Assembly: GCF_024300625.1 (NCBI RefSeq)
Contig: NZ_CP101322.1
Location: forward strand, 2,555,992-2,619,991
DNA: 64,000 nucleotides
Source of the DNA: Halovivax gelatinilyticus
Lineage (GTDB): Archaea > Halobacteriota > Halobacteria > Halobacteriales > Natrialbaceae
Reading direction: 5' to 3'
How positions within the stretch are numbered: the first letter of the stretch is position 1; each line of letters opens with the position of its first letter. The notes below the pieces were generated by a model. The model saw only the letters and a program-made list of their open reading frames with translations, was not told the origin of the DNA and ran no database searches. Shown here in pieces: positions 51,927-61,024 of the stretch. The translations under genes were made by a program, and so were the position numbers.

Positions 51927-53483
51927 ATGGCGCAGGTAGAACTGACAAATCGGGTGACGCGCCTCGGCGAGATCGCCGCCGACATGGAAGACTGTGAGTC
52001 CGCGGACGATCTCTTCGAGTTTACGGTGTCTGCTGCGACGCGCGTCATCGAGTTCGACGCGGCGATCGTCTGTACACTCGAATCTGATCAGTTTCGACCC
52101 AAGGCGGCGTATTCGACCCGACTCGTCCCTGGCGACCTCCTCTCGGCCGGCGATGGCATCGCCGGGGCGACGTTTCGGGCCGGCCACTCCATCCGGGTCG
52201 ACGACGTTCGGTCGGACGAGCGGGCGGCCCCGTCGGCGGATCACATTCGATCCGTGCTTTCGACTCCCTTCGCCGAACGAGGCGTCCTCCAGTTACATTC
52301 GACGCGCGTCGGCGCGTTCGACGACGTGGACGTCGCGTTCGCGGAACTGTTGGTCGCGACCGTCACGAACGCGCTCGGTCGAGTCCGGTACGAACGCGCA
52401 CTCGGCGAGGAGCGAGATCAGTTCGCCGCACTGTTCGAGAACGTACCCGATGCGGCGCTGGCGTACCGGGTGACGAACGGGACGAAGATCATCGACTCGG
52501 TCAACTCCTCGTTCGTCGGCGTCTTCGACACCTACGGCGAGGAGGTCGTCGGTCGCCCGGTCGATTCGATCGTCGGCGTGCCGGACGAACTCGCACACTC
52601 TGATCAGTCAGTTCCAGTCGAACCCAACCGACGCACAGACGCTGAAGTCGTTCGCGAGACGCCCGACGGACCGCGGCCGTTTTTACTCCGTAACGTCCCG
52701 ATCAGAACGGACGACGACTCGACCCGCGGCTACCTCATCTACACCGATCTCACGACCTTGAAAGAACGCGAACGAGAGCTCGAGCAAAAGAACGAGCGGC
52801 TCGATCAATTCGCGAGCATGGTCAGCCACGACCTGCGAAACCCCTTGAACGTCGCGGCCGGCTACCTGGAACTGGCGAAGGAAGAAAACCACTGCGAGGA
52901 ACTCGAGGCGATCGAACGCGCCCACCGACGAATGGGTCGACTCATCGAGGACGTCCTCTCGCTGGCTCGCGACGGTGGATCGGTCGACTCACCCCAGCCG
53001 GTCCACCTCGGGACGGTCGTCAGGGAAGCCTGGGATCACGTTTCGACCGATGGGGGCACGCTCAGGGTCGACGGCGACGTGATCGAACGCGCCGATCCGA
53101 ACCGATTACTCCAGATGTTCGAGAACCTCTTTCGAAACGCCGTGGAGCACGGCTCCACGAGCCGTGCAGAACCTGACGATTCTGCAGACGCGATCGAACA
53201 CGCCGGTCCGGACGTGACGGTCCGCGTCGAGGCGACGTCGGACGGATTCGCGATTAGCGACGACGGTCCCGGGATCGACCGTGAGGTTAGAGAACGTATC
53301 TTCGAATCCGGATACACCACGACGTGTGAGAATACGGGGCTCGGACTGGCGATCGTCGATCAGATCGTGGAGGCTCACGGCTGGGAAATCACCGTCTCAG
53401 AGAGCGAACAGGGTGGCATGCGTATCGACGTGTGGACCGGTCGCGACGAGTCGGCGTTTGGGTCGGGTGAGCCCCGTGGCTGA
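51927..53483 (+). CDS. soluble GAF-PAS histidine kinase
   Basis: This 518-residue kinase has no membrane helix. Order: GAF domain (about 10-155: LFEFTVSAATRVIEFDAAIV, GDGIAGATFRAGHSIRVDD), PAS domain (about 165-280, FENVPDAALAYRV, NSSFVGVFDTYGEEVVGRP), HisKA with the phospho-His301 in FASMVSHDLRNPLNVAAGYL, and HATPase with MFENLFRNAVEHGS, ISDDGPGID and NTGLGLAIVDQI. It should sense a soluble signal. No receiver protein is adjacent. Instead its end overlaps the large CHAT-like gene by 8-17 bases, suggesting that the two work together. The ATG at 51927 precedes GAF directly. Confidence 0.9.
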   Translation: MAQVELTNRVTRLGEIAADMEDCESADDLFEFTVSAATRVIEFDAAIVCTLESDQFRPKAAYSTRLVPGDLLSAGDGIAGATFRAGHSIRVDDVRSDERAAPSADHIRSVLSTPFAERGVLQLHSTRVGAFDDVDVAFAELLVATVTNALGRVRYERALGEERDQFAALFENVPDAALAYRVTNGTKIIDSVNSSFVGVFDTYGEEVVGRPVDSIVGVPDELAHSDQSVPVEPNRRTDAEVVRETPDGPRPFLLRNVPIRTDDDSTRGYLIYTDLTTLKERERELEQKNERLDQFASMVSHDLRNPLNVAAGYLELAKEENHCEELEAIERAHRRMGRLIEDVLSLARDGGSVDSPQPVHLGTVVREAWDHVSTDGGTLRVDGDVIERADPNRLLQMFENLFRNAVEHGSTSRAEPDDSADAIEHAGPDVTVRVEATSDGFAISDDGPGIDREVRERIFESGYTTTCENTGLGLAIVDQIVEAHGWEITVSESEQGGMRIDVWTGRDESAFGSGEPRG

Positions 53484-55551
53484 GGGCCACCCCGGTTCGT
53501 TCGGCTTCGACGACGGGCGTCCGCTCGTCGAGACGGACGTGACAGGAACCGCCCTCGAAGTTACGGATATCGCGGGCAATCACCTCGTGTTCGATCTCAC
53601 CGGGTGGGATTCGATCTCCACGCCGTGTTCGTTCGAGGAACCGATCGACGCGTCGGTCGTCGGTCGGGTCTCCGAAATTCGATACGATCTTAGAAACATC
53701 TTCGCGATCGATCGACTCGGCTCCAGAACTTCCACGGCGACCGATGCGGAACTATTCGGCGACGATATGGTACTGGTCAGCCACGACGAGGACGTTTCGT
53801 ACTCGCTACCGGCGGGTTCGTACTACGGTCGATTCGACGCCGACATTTTTACGCGGATACACTTCGACGGCCCCGCGACGGTCCGAAATCGGTCGTACGG
53901 ACGCCTCTCGATCTCGTTTTCACAGCCAACGCCGGTCACGTTCGGCTTCAAATCGGCCGTCGAACTCCCGCAAACCTCGCTCGCCGTCGCCCCGACGACT
54001 GACGACATCGCGAGGGGACTGGGTCACCTCTCCGCGTCGCTTCGCACGACGGGACCCGATCGAGTGCATCGAAATTATCGCGGCTACCCGCCGCTGTTGT
54101 CGATCGGATCGGAGACGGCGATTCCCGACGAGGTGGTCGACGCGACGCCGGAGACCGGCCTCGACATCGTCGTTCCGGATCGTCTGGGCGCACTCGTTAC
54201 CGCGGCACCGCTCGCGTACTTTCTGGGGGCGACGCTCACCCCGTCGGACGAGGTGTCTCCGACGCTTCGTAGCGTCGACGGCGATCTCTCGTACGACCTC
54301 ACCGGTGGACGTTCGCTCGCCGAGTCAGTCAGATCGCTCCTCGAACGATGTTTCTTCCTGGACCTGATGGTCTGCTGGCTGGGTCCGGAAGAACCCAGAC
54401 TTTCCGAGTACGACCGTCTCGTGGCGGCCGGCGTCGATCTCGAACGCTGTGCAACCGAACCGCTCGAATCGCGGGTGGCGACGTTCCTCGAGTGTCCTGA
54501 CGACCTCATCGCGGACGTCCTTCCGTCCTGGCCGTATCGGATGGTCGTCGACCCGTCTCCGGAGACCGTCTCGGTCGTCCCGCACGTGATTCACGATATG
54601 GCGTCGATCTCCGTACCCGGTGACGAGCGTCCGCACCCCAACCACCGACCCGACGGAGAGACCCCGGCCGAGCGTCTTCGCCAGTGTCAGGTGCTGTGTG
54701 GATCCATCGGCGACGATCCGATCGAGGGGGCGGTGGAGACGCTCCCGATCGCCTACGAGAACAGGCTGTCGTATCTCGCTCGCGATCGGGAGGCGATTTC
54801 GGTCGTGGTCGCCGGCGGACCGACCGTCGAGCGCTCTCACGTCGAGTCGTTCGTCTCGACGTACGCCGCCCGTGACGAGAACGTCTCGCCGACGGTCGAA
54901 TCGCTCGTCGATCCGACGGTGGCTGAACTCGCCGCGTCGATCGAGGGCGGATGCGACCTGCTTCACTACGTCGGGCCGTCGGCGGGCGAGTCGATCCGCT
55001 GTCGTGACGGCACGCTCTCACCGACGTCGATTTCGTCCGTCGACGTTCCGGTCGTACTGGTCGACGGCGACGACCACTCGACCGTGGCTCGACGGTTCGT
55101 CGAGCGCGGGAGCGTGTGTGCGGTCTCGCGACAGCCGGCGGCCGTTTCGCGTCGCGAGACGCTTCTCGGGGAGCTGCTCTTGTTCGGCCAGAGCGTCGCG
55201 ACGGCCGCTCGGTGTGCGGCGGTCGATGGAACGGTAAAACCGGCCACGATCGTCGGTGACGGCTCCTATCGGTACATCGCGAAGTGGCGACCGACGTCTG
55301 TGCAGGTGCTCTCGGAACGATCGGACGGCCGCGTTTCGATCACGGTCGTTCCGTTCCCGGTCGATCCGGTGGGCGCACACTGGATGAAAGAACACGACAG
55401 CGGGAAACACCTCATGCCGTCGGCCTACTCGATCGAAACTGACGTCACCGCGCTGAACGAACACTTCTCTCAGAACTCCCAGCCCGTCCTCTACGATGGC
55501 CGGTATTACATGGTGGACGAACAACGCCAGTTGCTCTATCCGATCGCGTAG
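53467..55551 (+). CDS. large protein with degenerate CHAT-like (caspase-fold) domain
   Basis: This 694-residue protein starts with GTG (53467; a second GTG at 53476) inside the kinase gene's last codons. The N-terminal 250 residues are beta-rich (HLVFDLTGWDSI, SYSLPAGSYYG, SFSQPTPVTFGFKSA). The region 480-590 looks like a CHAT peptidase fold: His500 in CDLLHYVGPSAGESI, a DGTLSPTSI strand, VVLVDGDDH (529-537) where the catalytic Cys of CHAT normally sits, and GSVCAVSRQ then the LLGELLLFGQSVATAA helix. The Cys is replaced, so it is probably not a protease. Function unknown; the link to the kinase suggests a signal output or sensor partner. Confidence 0.65.
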   Translation: MSPVAEGHPGSFGFDDGRPLVETDVTGTALEVTDIAGNHLVFDLTGWDSISTPCSFEEPIDASVVGRVSEIRYDLRNIFAIDRLGSRTSTATDAELFGDDMVLVSHDEDVSYSLPAGSYYGRFDADIFTRIHFDGPATVRNRSYGRLSISFSQPTPVTFGFKSAVELPQTSLAVAPTTDDIARGLGHLSASLRTTGPDRVHRNYRGYPPLLSIGSETAIPDEVVDATPETGLDIVVPDRLGALVTAAPLAYFLGATLTPSDEVSPTLRSVDGDLSYDLTGGRSLAESVRSLLERCFFLDLMVCWLGPEEPRLSEYDRLVAAGVDLERCATEPLESRVATFLECPDDLIADVLPSWPYRMVVDPSPETVSVVPHVIHDMASISVPGDERPHPNHRPDGETPAERLRQCQVLCGSIGDDPIEGAVETLPIAYENRLSYLARDREAISVVVAGGPTVERSHVESFVSTYAARDENVSPTVESLVDPTVAELAASIEGGCDLLHYVGPSAGESIRCRDGTLSPTSISSVDVPVVLVDGDDHSTVARRFVERGSVCAVSRQPAAVSRRETLLGELLLFGQSVATAARCAAVDGTVKPATIVGDGSYRYIAKWRPTSVQVLSERSDGRVSITVVPFPVDPVGAHWMKEHDSGKHLMPSAYSIETDVTALNEHFSQNSQPVLYDGRYYMVDEQRQLLYPIA

Positions 55552-55568
55552 GGCGAATCGGGAGTTAT

Positions 55569-56942
55569 TCAGGCGAACGGGTCGGTCAGTACGACGGTCT
55601 CTTCGCGGCCCGGGCCGACGCCGACGGCGTAAATGGGGACGTCGAGTTCGTCACTGACGTACGTGAGGTACGTCCTGGCCGCGTCGGGGAGGCCGTCCCA
55701 GCCGGCGTCGGCGACGGCCTGCCAGTCGACGTCCGGCCAGCCTTCGAAGGTTCGCAGGGTCGCCTCGCATCGACCCCACTGTTCGGTCGTCGGCGGCATC
55801 GTTTCGAGCGTTCGCGTCTCGCCGTCGCGAGTCGTCATCGTGTAGCTGTGTCCGACCTTCACCTCGTCGAGTCCCGCGAGCGTGTCGACGTGGTTGACGA
55901 CGATACCCGTAAAGCCGCTCGTGCGCGCGGCGTGTCTGAGCATCGGCATGTCGAGCCAGCCGACCCGTCGCGGTCGGCCGGTGACGGTCCCGTACTCGCC
56001 TCCTTCGTCACGGATGTACGTTGCGAGTTCCTCGTCGTCCCCGCCTTCGTTCGCGTCGTAGTCGGGGGTCTGTCCCTCGACGCCGCCGAGTTCGGTCGGG
56101 AGCGGACCCGTTCCGACGCGCGAGAGGTAGGCCTTGACGATCCCGATCACGTCACCGTCGGCGACGACGGCCGGCGAGACGCCCGCCCCGACGGCGACGC
56201 CACCGGCGGTCGGATTCGACGAGGTGACGTACGGGTAGACGCCGTAGTCGATGTCGAGGGCGGTTCCCTGGGCGCCTTCGAACATGACGTTGTCGCCGTC
56301 GTCGAGTCGACTGGCCAGGAAATCCGCGCAGTTTACGACCATCCCCTCGTCCGCCAGACGCTCGCCGTAGGCGCGGTAGGTTTCGTAGAGGTGATCGACG
56401 TTGAACGTCTCGTCCGGTTCGACGTCGAAGACGTCGCTCGCGAGCGCTCGCTTTTGCGGGACGACGTACTCGAGGCGGTCGCGGAGAACGTCGGGATCGA
56501 CCAGATCGCCGATGCGGATGCCGCGTCGACCGGCTTTGTCCTCGTAGGTCGGACCGATGCCGCGCTTTGTCGTCCCGGCGGCGAGGTCGGCTTTCGCCTC
56601 CTCTTCGATCCCGTCGATGACGCGGTGGTAGGGCATGATCACGTGGGCGCGAGCAGCGACGCGAACCGTCGGATCGAGGCCCCGATCGCGCAGGGTATCG
56701 AGTTCGTCGAACAGCGTTTCCGGGTTGATCACGCAGCCGTTTCCGAGGACGCCGACCGTCCCGCGGATCGCCCCCGAGGGAACGAGCGAGAGCTTGTACG
56801 TCTCATCACCCAGCACGACGGTGTGTCCCGCGTTGTCCCCTCCCTGGTAGCGAACGACGACGTCGGCCTCCTCGCCGTAGATGTCGACGACGCCGCCCTT
56901 TCCTTCGTCGCCGAGTTGCGACCCGACGATTGTAACGCTCAT
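55569..56942 (-). CDS. purA: adenylosuccinate synthase
   Basis: This 457-residue enzyme joins IMP and aspartate with GTP on the way to AMP. The GTP/IMP loop MSVTIVGSQLGDEGKGGVVD, DNAGHTVVLGDE, TTKRGIGPTYEDKAGRRGIR, EGAQGTALDIDYGVYPYVTSS and TGRPRRVGWLD are all in place. It is slightly longer than the approximately 430 residues of bacterial PurA, through a small insert (GGDDEELATYIRDEGGE). Its stop is 17 bases from that of the CHAT-like gene. Upstream, a 166-base region separates it from the divergent small regulator. Confidence 0.95.
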   Translation of the reverse strand: MSVTIVGSQLGDEGKGGVVDIYGEEADVVVRYQGGDNAGHTVVLGDETYKLSLVPSGAIRGTVGVLGNGCVINPETLFDELDTLRDRGLDPTVRVAARAHVIMPYHRVIDGIEEEAKADLAAGTTKRGIGPTYEDKAGRRGIRIGDLVDPDVLRDRLEYVVPQKRALASDVFDVEPDETFNVDHLYETYRAYGERLADEGMVVNCADFLASRLDDGDNVMFEGAQGTALDIDYGVYPYVTSSNPTAGGVAVGAGVSPAVVADGDVIGIVKAYLSRVGTGPLPTELGGVEGQTPDYDANEGGDDEELATYIRDEGGEYGTVTGRPRRVGWLDMPMLRHAARTSGFTGIVVNHVDTLAGLDEVKVGHSYTMTTRDGETRTLETMPPTTEQWGRCEATLRTFEGWPDVDWQAVADAGWDGLPDAARTYLTYVSDELDVPIYAVGVGPGREETVVLTDPFA

Positions 56943-57074
56943 GACAGCGACCGCTTCTGTCCGGGGTGATAAACCGATTACGATCCGGGGTTGCGCGCGC
57001 CCGGGAACCAGAAGTGTTAACCCCTAACACGTCAATTGGTGAACTAACTCTGTTCTGCCGGCTCCGAGGGTAAC

Positions 57075-57082
57075 CTTTAAAA
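57075..57082 (+). promoter_or_regulatory. TATA-like box for the 57109 gene
   Basis: CTTTAAAA ends 26 bases before the ATG at 57109, fitting a short or absent leader. A GGAG follows it, but 22 bases from the start is too far to be a ribosome-binding site. Confidence 0.5.
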
Positions 57083-57108
57083 GGAGCAAAGACAAGTTAA
57101 CAAATGCC

Positions 57109-57408
57109 ATGATAGATCGACTTGAGAAGGAGGTAGACATGCTCGAACGTCACCTTCAGGTCCTGAAGATGGTTCTCGAAAACGAACCGATCGGTATCGT
57201 AAAGATGTCGAACGAAACCGGCTATCCCCACCACAAGGTGCGCTACTCGCTGCGCGTTCTCGAAGAGGAAAATCTCATCGAACCCTCGAGTCAGGGAGCG
57301 ATCAAGACCGAAGAGACCGAAACGTTCGTCGAGGACCTCGACGGGAAGATCGAATCGATCTCCGAAAAACTCGAAGGTATGAAGATCGAGGGCGCCGCCG
57401 AAGTATAA
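57109..57408 (+). CDS. small winged-helix regulator with C-terminal coiled coil
   Basis: This 99-residue protein has a short N-terminal helix (MIDRLEKEVDMLERHLQVLKM), a winged helix (about 25-63: GIVKMSNETGYPHHKVRYSLRVLEEENLIEPS) and a coiled-coil tail (FVEDLDGKIESISEKLEG). The composition, richer in Lys and Asn than its neighbours, is typical of this haloarchaeal/euryarchaeal regulator family. It should bind DNA as a dimer. A TATA-like box lies 26 bases before the ATG. It is divergent from purA. Confidence 0.75.
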   Translation: MIDRLEKEVDMLERHLQVLKMVLENEPIGIVKMSNETGYPHHKVRYSLRVLEEENLIEPSSQGAIKTEETETFVEDLDGKIESISEKLEGMKIEGAAEV

Positions 57409-57478
57409 CTCCGATTGTATCCACACGCGCCGCGCTGTACGCGATTGGGCGATCGATTGTGACTTTTAACCGGTCAGC

Positions 57479-59719
57479 CTAGAGTTCCGGAACTGTCACG
57501 TGGAACCCGCCGCTGCGTGATTCGACCAGACAGAAGTGATAGCCCTGTTTTCGCGAGAGGCTGACGTGGCTGAGTTTCGAACTGCGACTCAAAAATCCAC
57601 TGGTGGTCGCCTGCTCGGCCAGCTCTAACGCACCCGGATCGAAGAAGCTCGACGTTACCGCGACGGCGCCGCCGAGGTCGGGGTAGTTCGCACAGACGGC
57701 CGACGCGTCGGCTTCGAGCGATTCGAGCATCGAGCGCGTCGCCGGGTCGCGCGAATCGTTGCAGTTTGCGACGACGAGGGGAGTTCCCCGCTTGTCGAAC
57801 GCGGCGACGTCGAACGTTATCAGATCGGGGACGTTCTCGGTGTCGTCGTCTTCGAGCGAGATTTCCGCGTCGAGTTCGACGCGATCGATCCGCGGGATCA
57901 CGTCGTAGAGGTCGGCCAGACCGGCGGCCCGACCGGTCTCGCGGATCTCGAACAGTGCGGTCTCGATCAGCCAGCTGACGAACTGGTACTGGACGGTCCC
58001 TTCGATGAACTCGTCGTAGGATACGCCGTCGACCGTCGCGTCGTTCGCGTCGAACTGGGTGTGGCGCTCCAATTGAAGGTTCTTTGCCAGGTCCGCTCTG
58101 GAGCCGTCGCCGTCGTGGGCCGATTCGAGCGTGGTCTGGCTCTTCGAATCGTACCGGACGAAGACGTTGGTCTGTGCGAGCGCCTCGGCCGGCGTCAGAC
58201 TGATCGAGCCGGTTGCTGGTGCTGTCGGCTTCGACGACGGTTGCGAGGGAGCAGCGGGTGACGAGTGGCTGGATTCGAGTCGGGCTTCGAGGGATTCGAT
58301 CTGGGATTCGAGCGCCTCGATCGTCTCCGTGAGCGACTCGTTCTCGCGAGCGAGTTCGTCCCGTTCCCGTTCGAGTGCCGCTTTCGTCTCCTCTAGTTCG
58401 GTGACGCGCTGGGTCAGCTGGTCGATCTTGTCCTCGCGTTCGAGCATATCCGACTGGAGCGCTCTGTCGGTGGAGGCGACCGCGTCCGGATCGGGGTCGG
58501 CGCGGGTCGCCACGTCCTCTGACGTCTGGCTCGACGGGGCCGACTGCGCTGGCTCCGCCTCCGTTCGACTCCGTCGTCGTTCGGACCGGTGTGAGGTGAC
58601 CTCCGATGATCGCTCGGTTCGCGAGGCGTCCGGATCGATCGACGGGATCTGTCGCGTCTCCCGCCAGCGAGCTTCCTCTCGAAACCGTTCGTCTTTGGCG
58701 CCTTCAGCGGCGTTCTCGTCGCCGGTCGACGTCGTGATCGACGACGGATCGTCCGATTCCGCGTCGTCCGAGTCGGTTCCCTTCGGACGCGTGATCGAAT
58801 CGGGCGTGTCCGGGTCTGGCGTCTCGACCGATTCGTCGGCGACGGTCGCGTCGGGGCGATCGGTGTTCGAGGAATCCTGTTCGTCGTCGGTTTCGGAAGG
58901 CGTCGGTTCGTTCGGCGCCCCGTCGGTTTCGGCGGCCGTCGCGTCGGCCTGGGATTCGTCGGGATCGGTTTCGCTCACACCGCCCGTTCCGGGCGACTCG
59001 AGCGAGCGGTCGCCGGGCCCAGCCGACGCCTCTGCGTCCTCGATCGGCGTCGATTCGGAGGCGGTGGTCTCCCCACTCGCTTCGTCGTAGCCCGCTTCGT
59101 CGTAGCTCGTCTCGACCGACTCGGTCGGAGTCGGATCGTCGGTCGGTTCCGATGGTTCCTCCTGGACGGGATCGGGTTCGGTGCCCGGAATGTCGGTCAC
59201 GGTAACGTCGACGTCGACGACGTCGTAAATACCGACCTCGTCGTCGGCCAGCCGGAACGCTTCTTCACCCGTGACGAGTCGCTCGGCGTTGCCGATGTAG
59301 GCGGCGGACATCCGCCGTCCGCCGTAGTAGACGGCGTAGTAGTCGCCGGAGAGAACCTGCTCTGACAGCTCGACGTAGCCGGTAAACGAGCCCTGCTGGA
59401 GCGTTCGATCGACCTCGGCGAGCGACGTCTCGTTGGTGTAGTAGGTTCCGCGCGTTTCGCCGCCGGTTTCTAACATCGCCGCCAGCAGCGGCAGGACGTC
59501 CTCGGGGGCCTCGTAGATCGTCCCGGTGGTCGCGGCGACGTCTTCGATATCACCGTCTACGACGCCGACGACCCGGCCGTTTAACAGGAACAGCCAGGCG
59601 CCGGCCGCGGAGACGGCGCCGGAGAAGTTGGCGTCGGCGAGTGCGGTGAGTTCGTCCGTACCGCCGGCAAACGGACGCGACTCCCATCGCTCGACGCGCG
59701 CTTGCGTACGTGAGTCCAT
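57479..59719 (-). CDS. large haloarchaeal protein of the DUF7527 type
   Basis: This 746-residue protein has three parts. N-terminal domain (about 1-180, MDSRTQARVERWESRPFAGG, YYAVYYGGRRMSAAYIGNAERL) is alpha/beta. The middle (about 185-430) is a disordered acidic Asp/Glu/Ser/Thr region, followed by a coiled coil (about 435-490, LEREDKIDQLTQRVTELEET). The C-terminal domain (about 520-746) ends GFHVTVPEL and contains PDLITFDVAAFDKRGTPLVV, an order of acidic residues in strands reminiscent of restriction-endonuclease folds but without a clear E-x-K. Function unknown. It stands alone with a TATA-like TTATAATT about 22 bases upstream. Confidence 0.7.
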   Translation of the reverse strand: MDSRTQARVERWESRPFAGGTDELTALADANFSGAVSAAGAWLFLLNGRVVGVVDGDIEDVAATTGTIYEAPEDVLPLLAAMLETGGETRGTYYTNETSLAEVDRTLQQGSFTGYVELSEQVLSGDYYAVYYGGRRMSAAYIGNAERLVTGEEAFRLADDEVGIYDVVDVDVTVTDIPGTEPDPVQEEPSEPTDDPTPTESVETSYDEAGYDEASGETTASESTPIEDAEASAGPGDRSLESPGTGGVSETDPDESQADATAAETDGAPNEPTPSETDDEQDSSNTDRPDATVADESVETPDPDTPDSITRPKGTDSDDAESDDPSSITTSTGDENAAEGAKDERFREEARWRETRQIPSIDPDASRTERSSEVTSHRSERRRSRTEAEPAQSAPSSQTSEDVATRADPDPDAVASTDRALQSDMLEREDKIDQLTQRVTELEETKAALERERDELARENESLTETIEALESQIESLEARLESSHSSPAAPSQPSSKPTAPATGSISLTPAEALAQTNVFVRYDSKSQTTLESAHDGDGSRADLAKNLQLERHTQFDANDATVDGVSYDEFIEGTVQYQFVSWLIETALFEIRETGRAAGLADLYDVIPRIDRVELDAEISLEDDDTENVPDLITFDVAAFDKRGTPLVVANCNDSRDPATRSMLESLEADASAVCANYPDLGGAVAVTSSFFDPGALELAEQATTSGFLSRSSKLSHVSLSRKQGYHFCLVESRSGGFHVTVPEL

Positions 59720-59834
59720 ACGCCAACAAGCGTAAAGCCAATTATAACCGTTTCGCCTATATATCGACAGTAGTCATTGCGCGAGCGTCAGAGACTGTTC
59801 GATTCGGTGTGCCGTCGGCGATCGAACCCGGCGT

Positions 59835-60113
59835 TCAGATCTTCGATTCGGCGTCGTCGGCGAGTTCTTGCATTCGTTTTCCGATCCGTCCGGCGCTCGA
59901 AAACTCGTCGTTGCTGATCGCACTCGCCAGCGCGTTCCCCAGGACGAAGACGGCGTGTTTGTGTTCGCTCTTGGACTTGTGTGCGTCGTCCGGGCTGACG
60001 TCTAGCTGGTAGTAGGCGTCGAACAGTCCGTCTTCGACGTCCTCTTGCTCGGCGAAGTACTCCATAATTATTACAAGTTCCGCGTGTAGCTCTAGCAGCT
60101 CGTCCTTGTGCAT
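59835..60113 (-). CDS. UPF0058 family protein
   Basis: This 92-residue, entirely helical protein starts MHKDELLELHAELVIIMEYF and includes DAYYQLDVSPDDAHKSKSEHKHAVFVLGNALASAIS, the signature of the archaeal UPF0058 family. Its role is unknown; members are often found near replication or repair genes but no such gene is near here. The start at 60111-60113 is used as it gives the family N-terminus. Confidence 0.88.
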   Translation of the reverse strand: MHKDELLELHAELVIIMEYFAEQEDVEDGLFDAYYQLDVSPDDAHKSKSEHKHAVFVLGNALASAISNDEFSSAGRIGKRMQELADDAESKI

Positions 60114-60281
60114 GGACGCTCGTAGGGACGTGGCCCTGTTAAGCGTTATGCGCAATTGAGGTCGATATCGTCGTTTTGCGGTAGCGAGACCCTGTCTACC
60201 ATGCGATCAGCGTCCTGGACGCCGTTCGGCTAGCCGATTCCGTAGACGTCTTAGACCCTCTCCCGAACCTTCTCTGCCAGT

Positions 60282-60953
60282 TCACTCCGCGCGCGAGCGC
60301 TCGTCCCGCTCGCCAGCGGTCGGGACCGAATCAGCTCGTGATCGGACACTCTCGATGGCGAGCACGACGACCCACGCACCGAGACAGCCGGCGGCGACGA
60401 ATTCGGGAACGGCGAACCACGTCGTGGACGTCGACGCCAGCAGGTGAACGTACGCTCCCCAGACGATCCAGCTGGCGAGTTGAAGTGTGCCGGCGGCGAG
60501 CGACGCGACTGCCAGGTGGGTCGTTCCGGCCCGATAGGCGCCAAGACCGTACCCGATCGCCGCGATCGGGGCGGCCGCGAACGTGGTAAGTGCAGCCGGA
60601 CCGTGGAGATCCGTCGACAGGTAGTACGTGGTGTGTTCGAGAAAGAACAGGCCCACGCCGATCATACCAGCGAGCGACACTCCCAGCATGCCGGCTCCCA
60701 CTCGCTCGAGGCGGTTTGTCGATTCGTCCCACACTCGATGAACGAACGGGATTCCGATCACGCCGGCGAGGATCAGCCCACCGTTGAACACCCAGAACGT
60801 CTCGGTTCCAGGCCGACCCATGTCGGAAAGTGCCCGGTTTCGCCAGGTGAACGTCTCCGGACTCGCGATACACGTCGAGAGGAAGATGGCGCCGAGGGCG
60901 ATCACCGGGGCGGCCAGCCCGCAGGCTCGCGTTACCCTGTGCGTATCGACCAT
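60282..60953 (-). CDS. DUF998 family membrane protein
   Basis: This 223-residue protein has six membrane helices. Visible are AAPVIALGAIFLSTCIASPETFTWRNRALSDMG, the conserved DUF998 word around the first loop (W-x3-ALSDMG), FWVFNGGLILAGVIG, and EHTTYYLSTDLHGPAALTTFAAAPIAAIGYG. Function unknown. It is 71 bases downstream of the ABC ATPase on the same strand. The C-terminal tail is charged (DERSRAE). Confidence 0.85.
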   Translation of the reverse strand: MVDTHRVTRACGLAAPVIALGAIFLSTCIASPETFTWRNRALSDMGRPGTETFWVFNGGLILAGVIGIPFVHRVWDESTNRLERVGAGMLGVSLAGMIGVGLFFLEHTTYYLSTDLHGPAALTTFAAAPIAAIGYGLGAYRAGTTHLAVASLAAGTLQLASWIVWGAYVHLLASTSTTWFAVPEFVAAGCLGAWVVVLAIESVRSRADSVPTAGERDERSRAE

Positions 60954-61024
60954 ACGGCTCGTGGGTGGATCGGGTCCTTCAATCTGCGGATTCAGGGTGC
61001 TTTCGGCCGTCGGGGCCGGAACTT

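Noticed and set aside
53467-53483. Frameshift joining the histidine kinase and the CHAT-like protein
   Set aside because: The kinase ends after a complete ATPase domain and the next gene has its own GTG starts, so this is ordinary overlap, not a broken gene.
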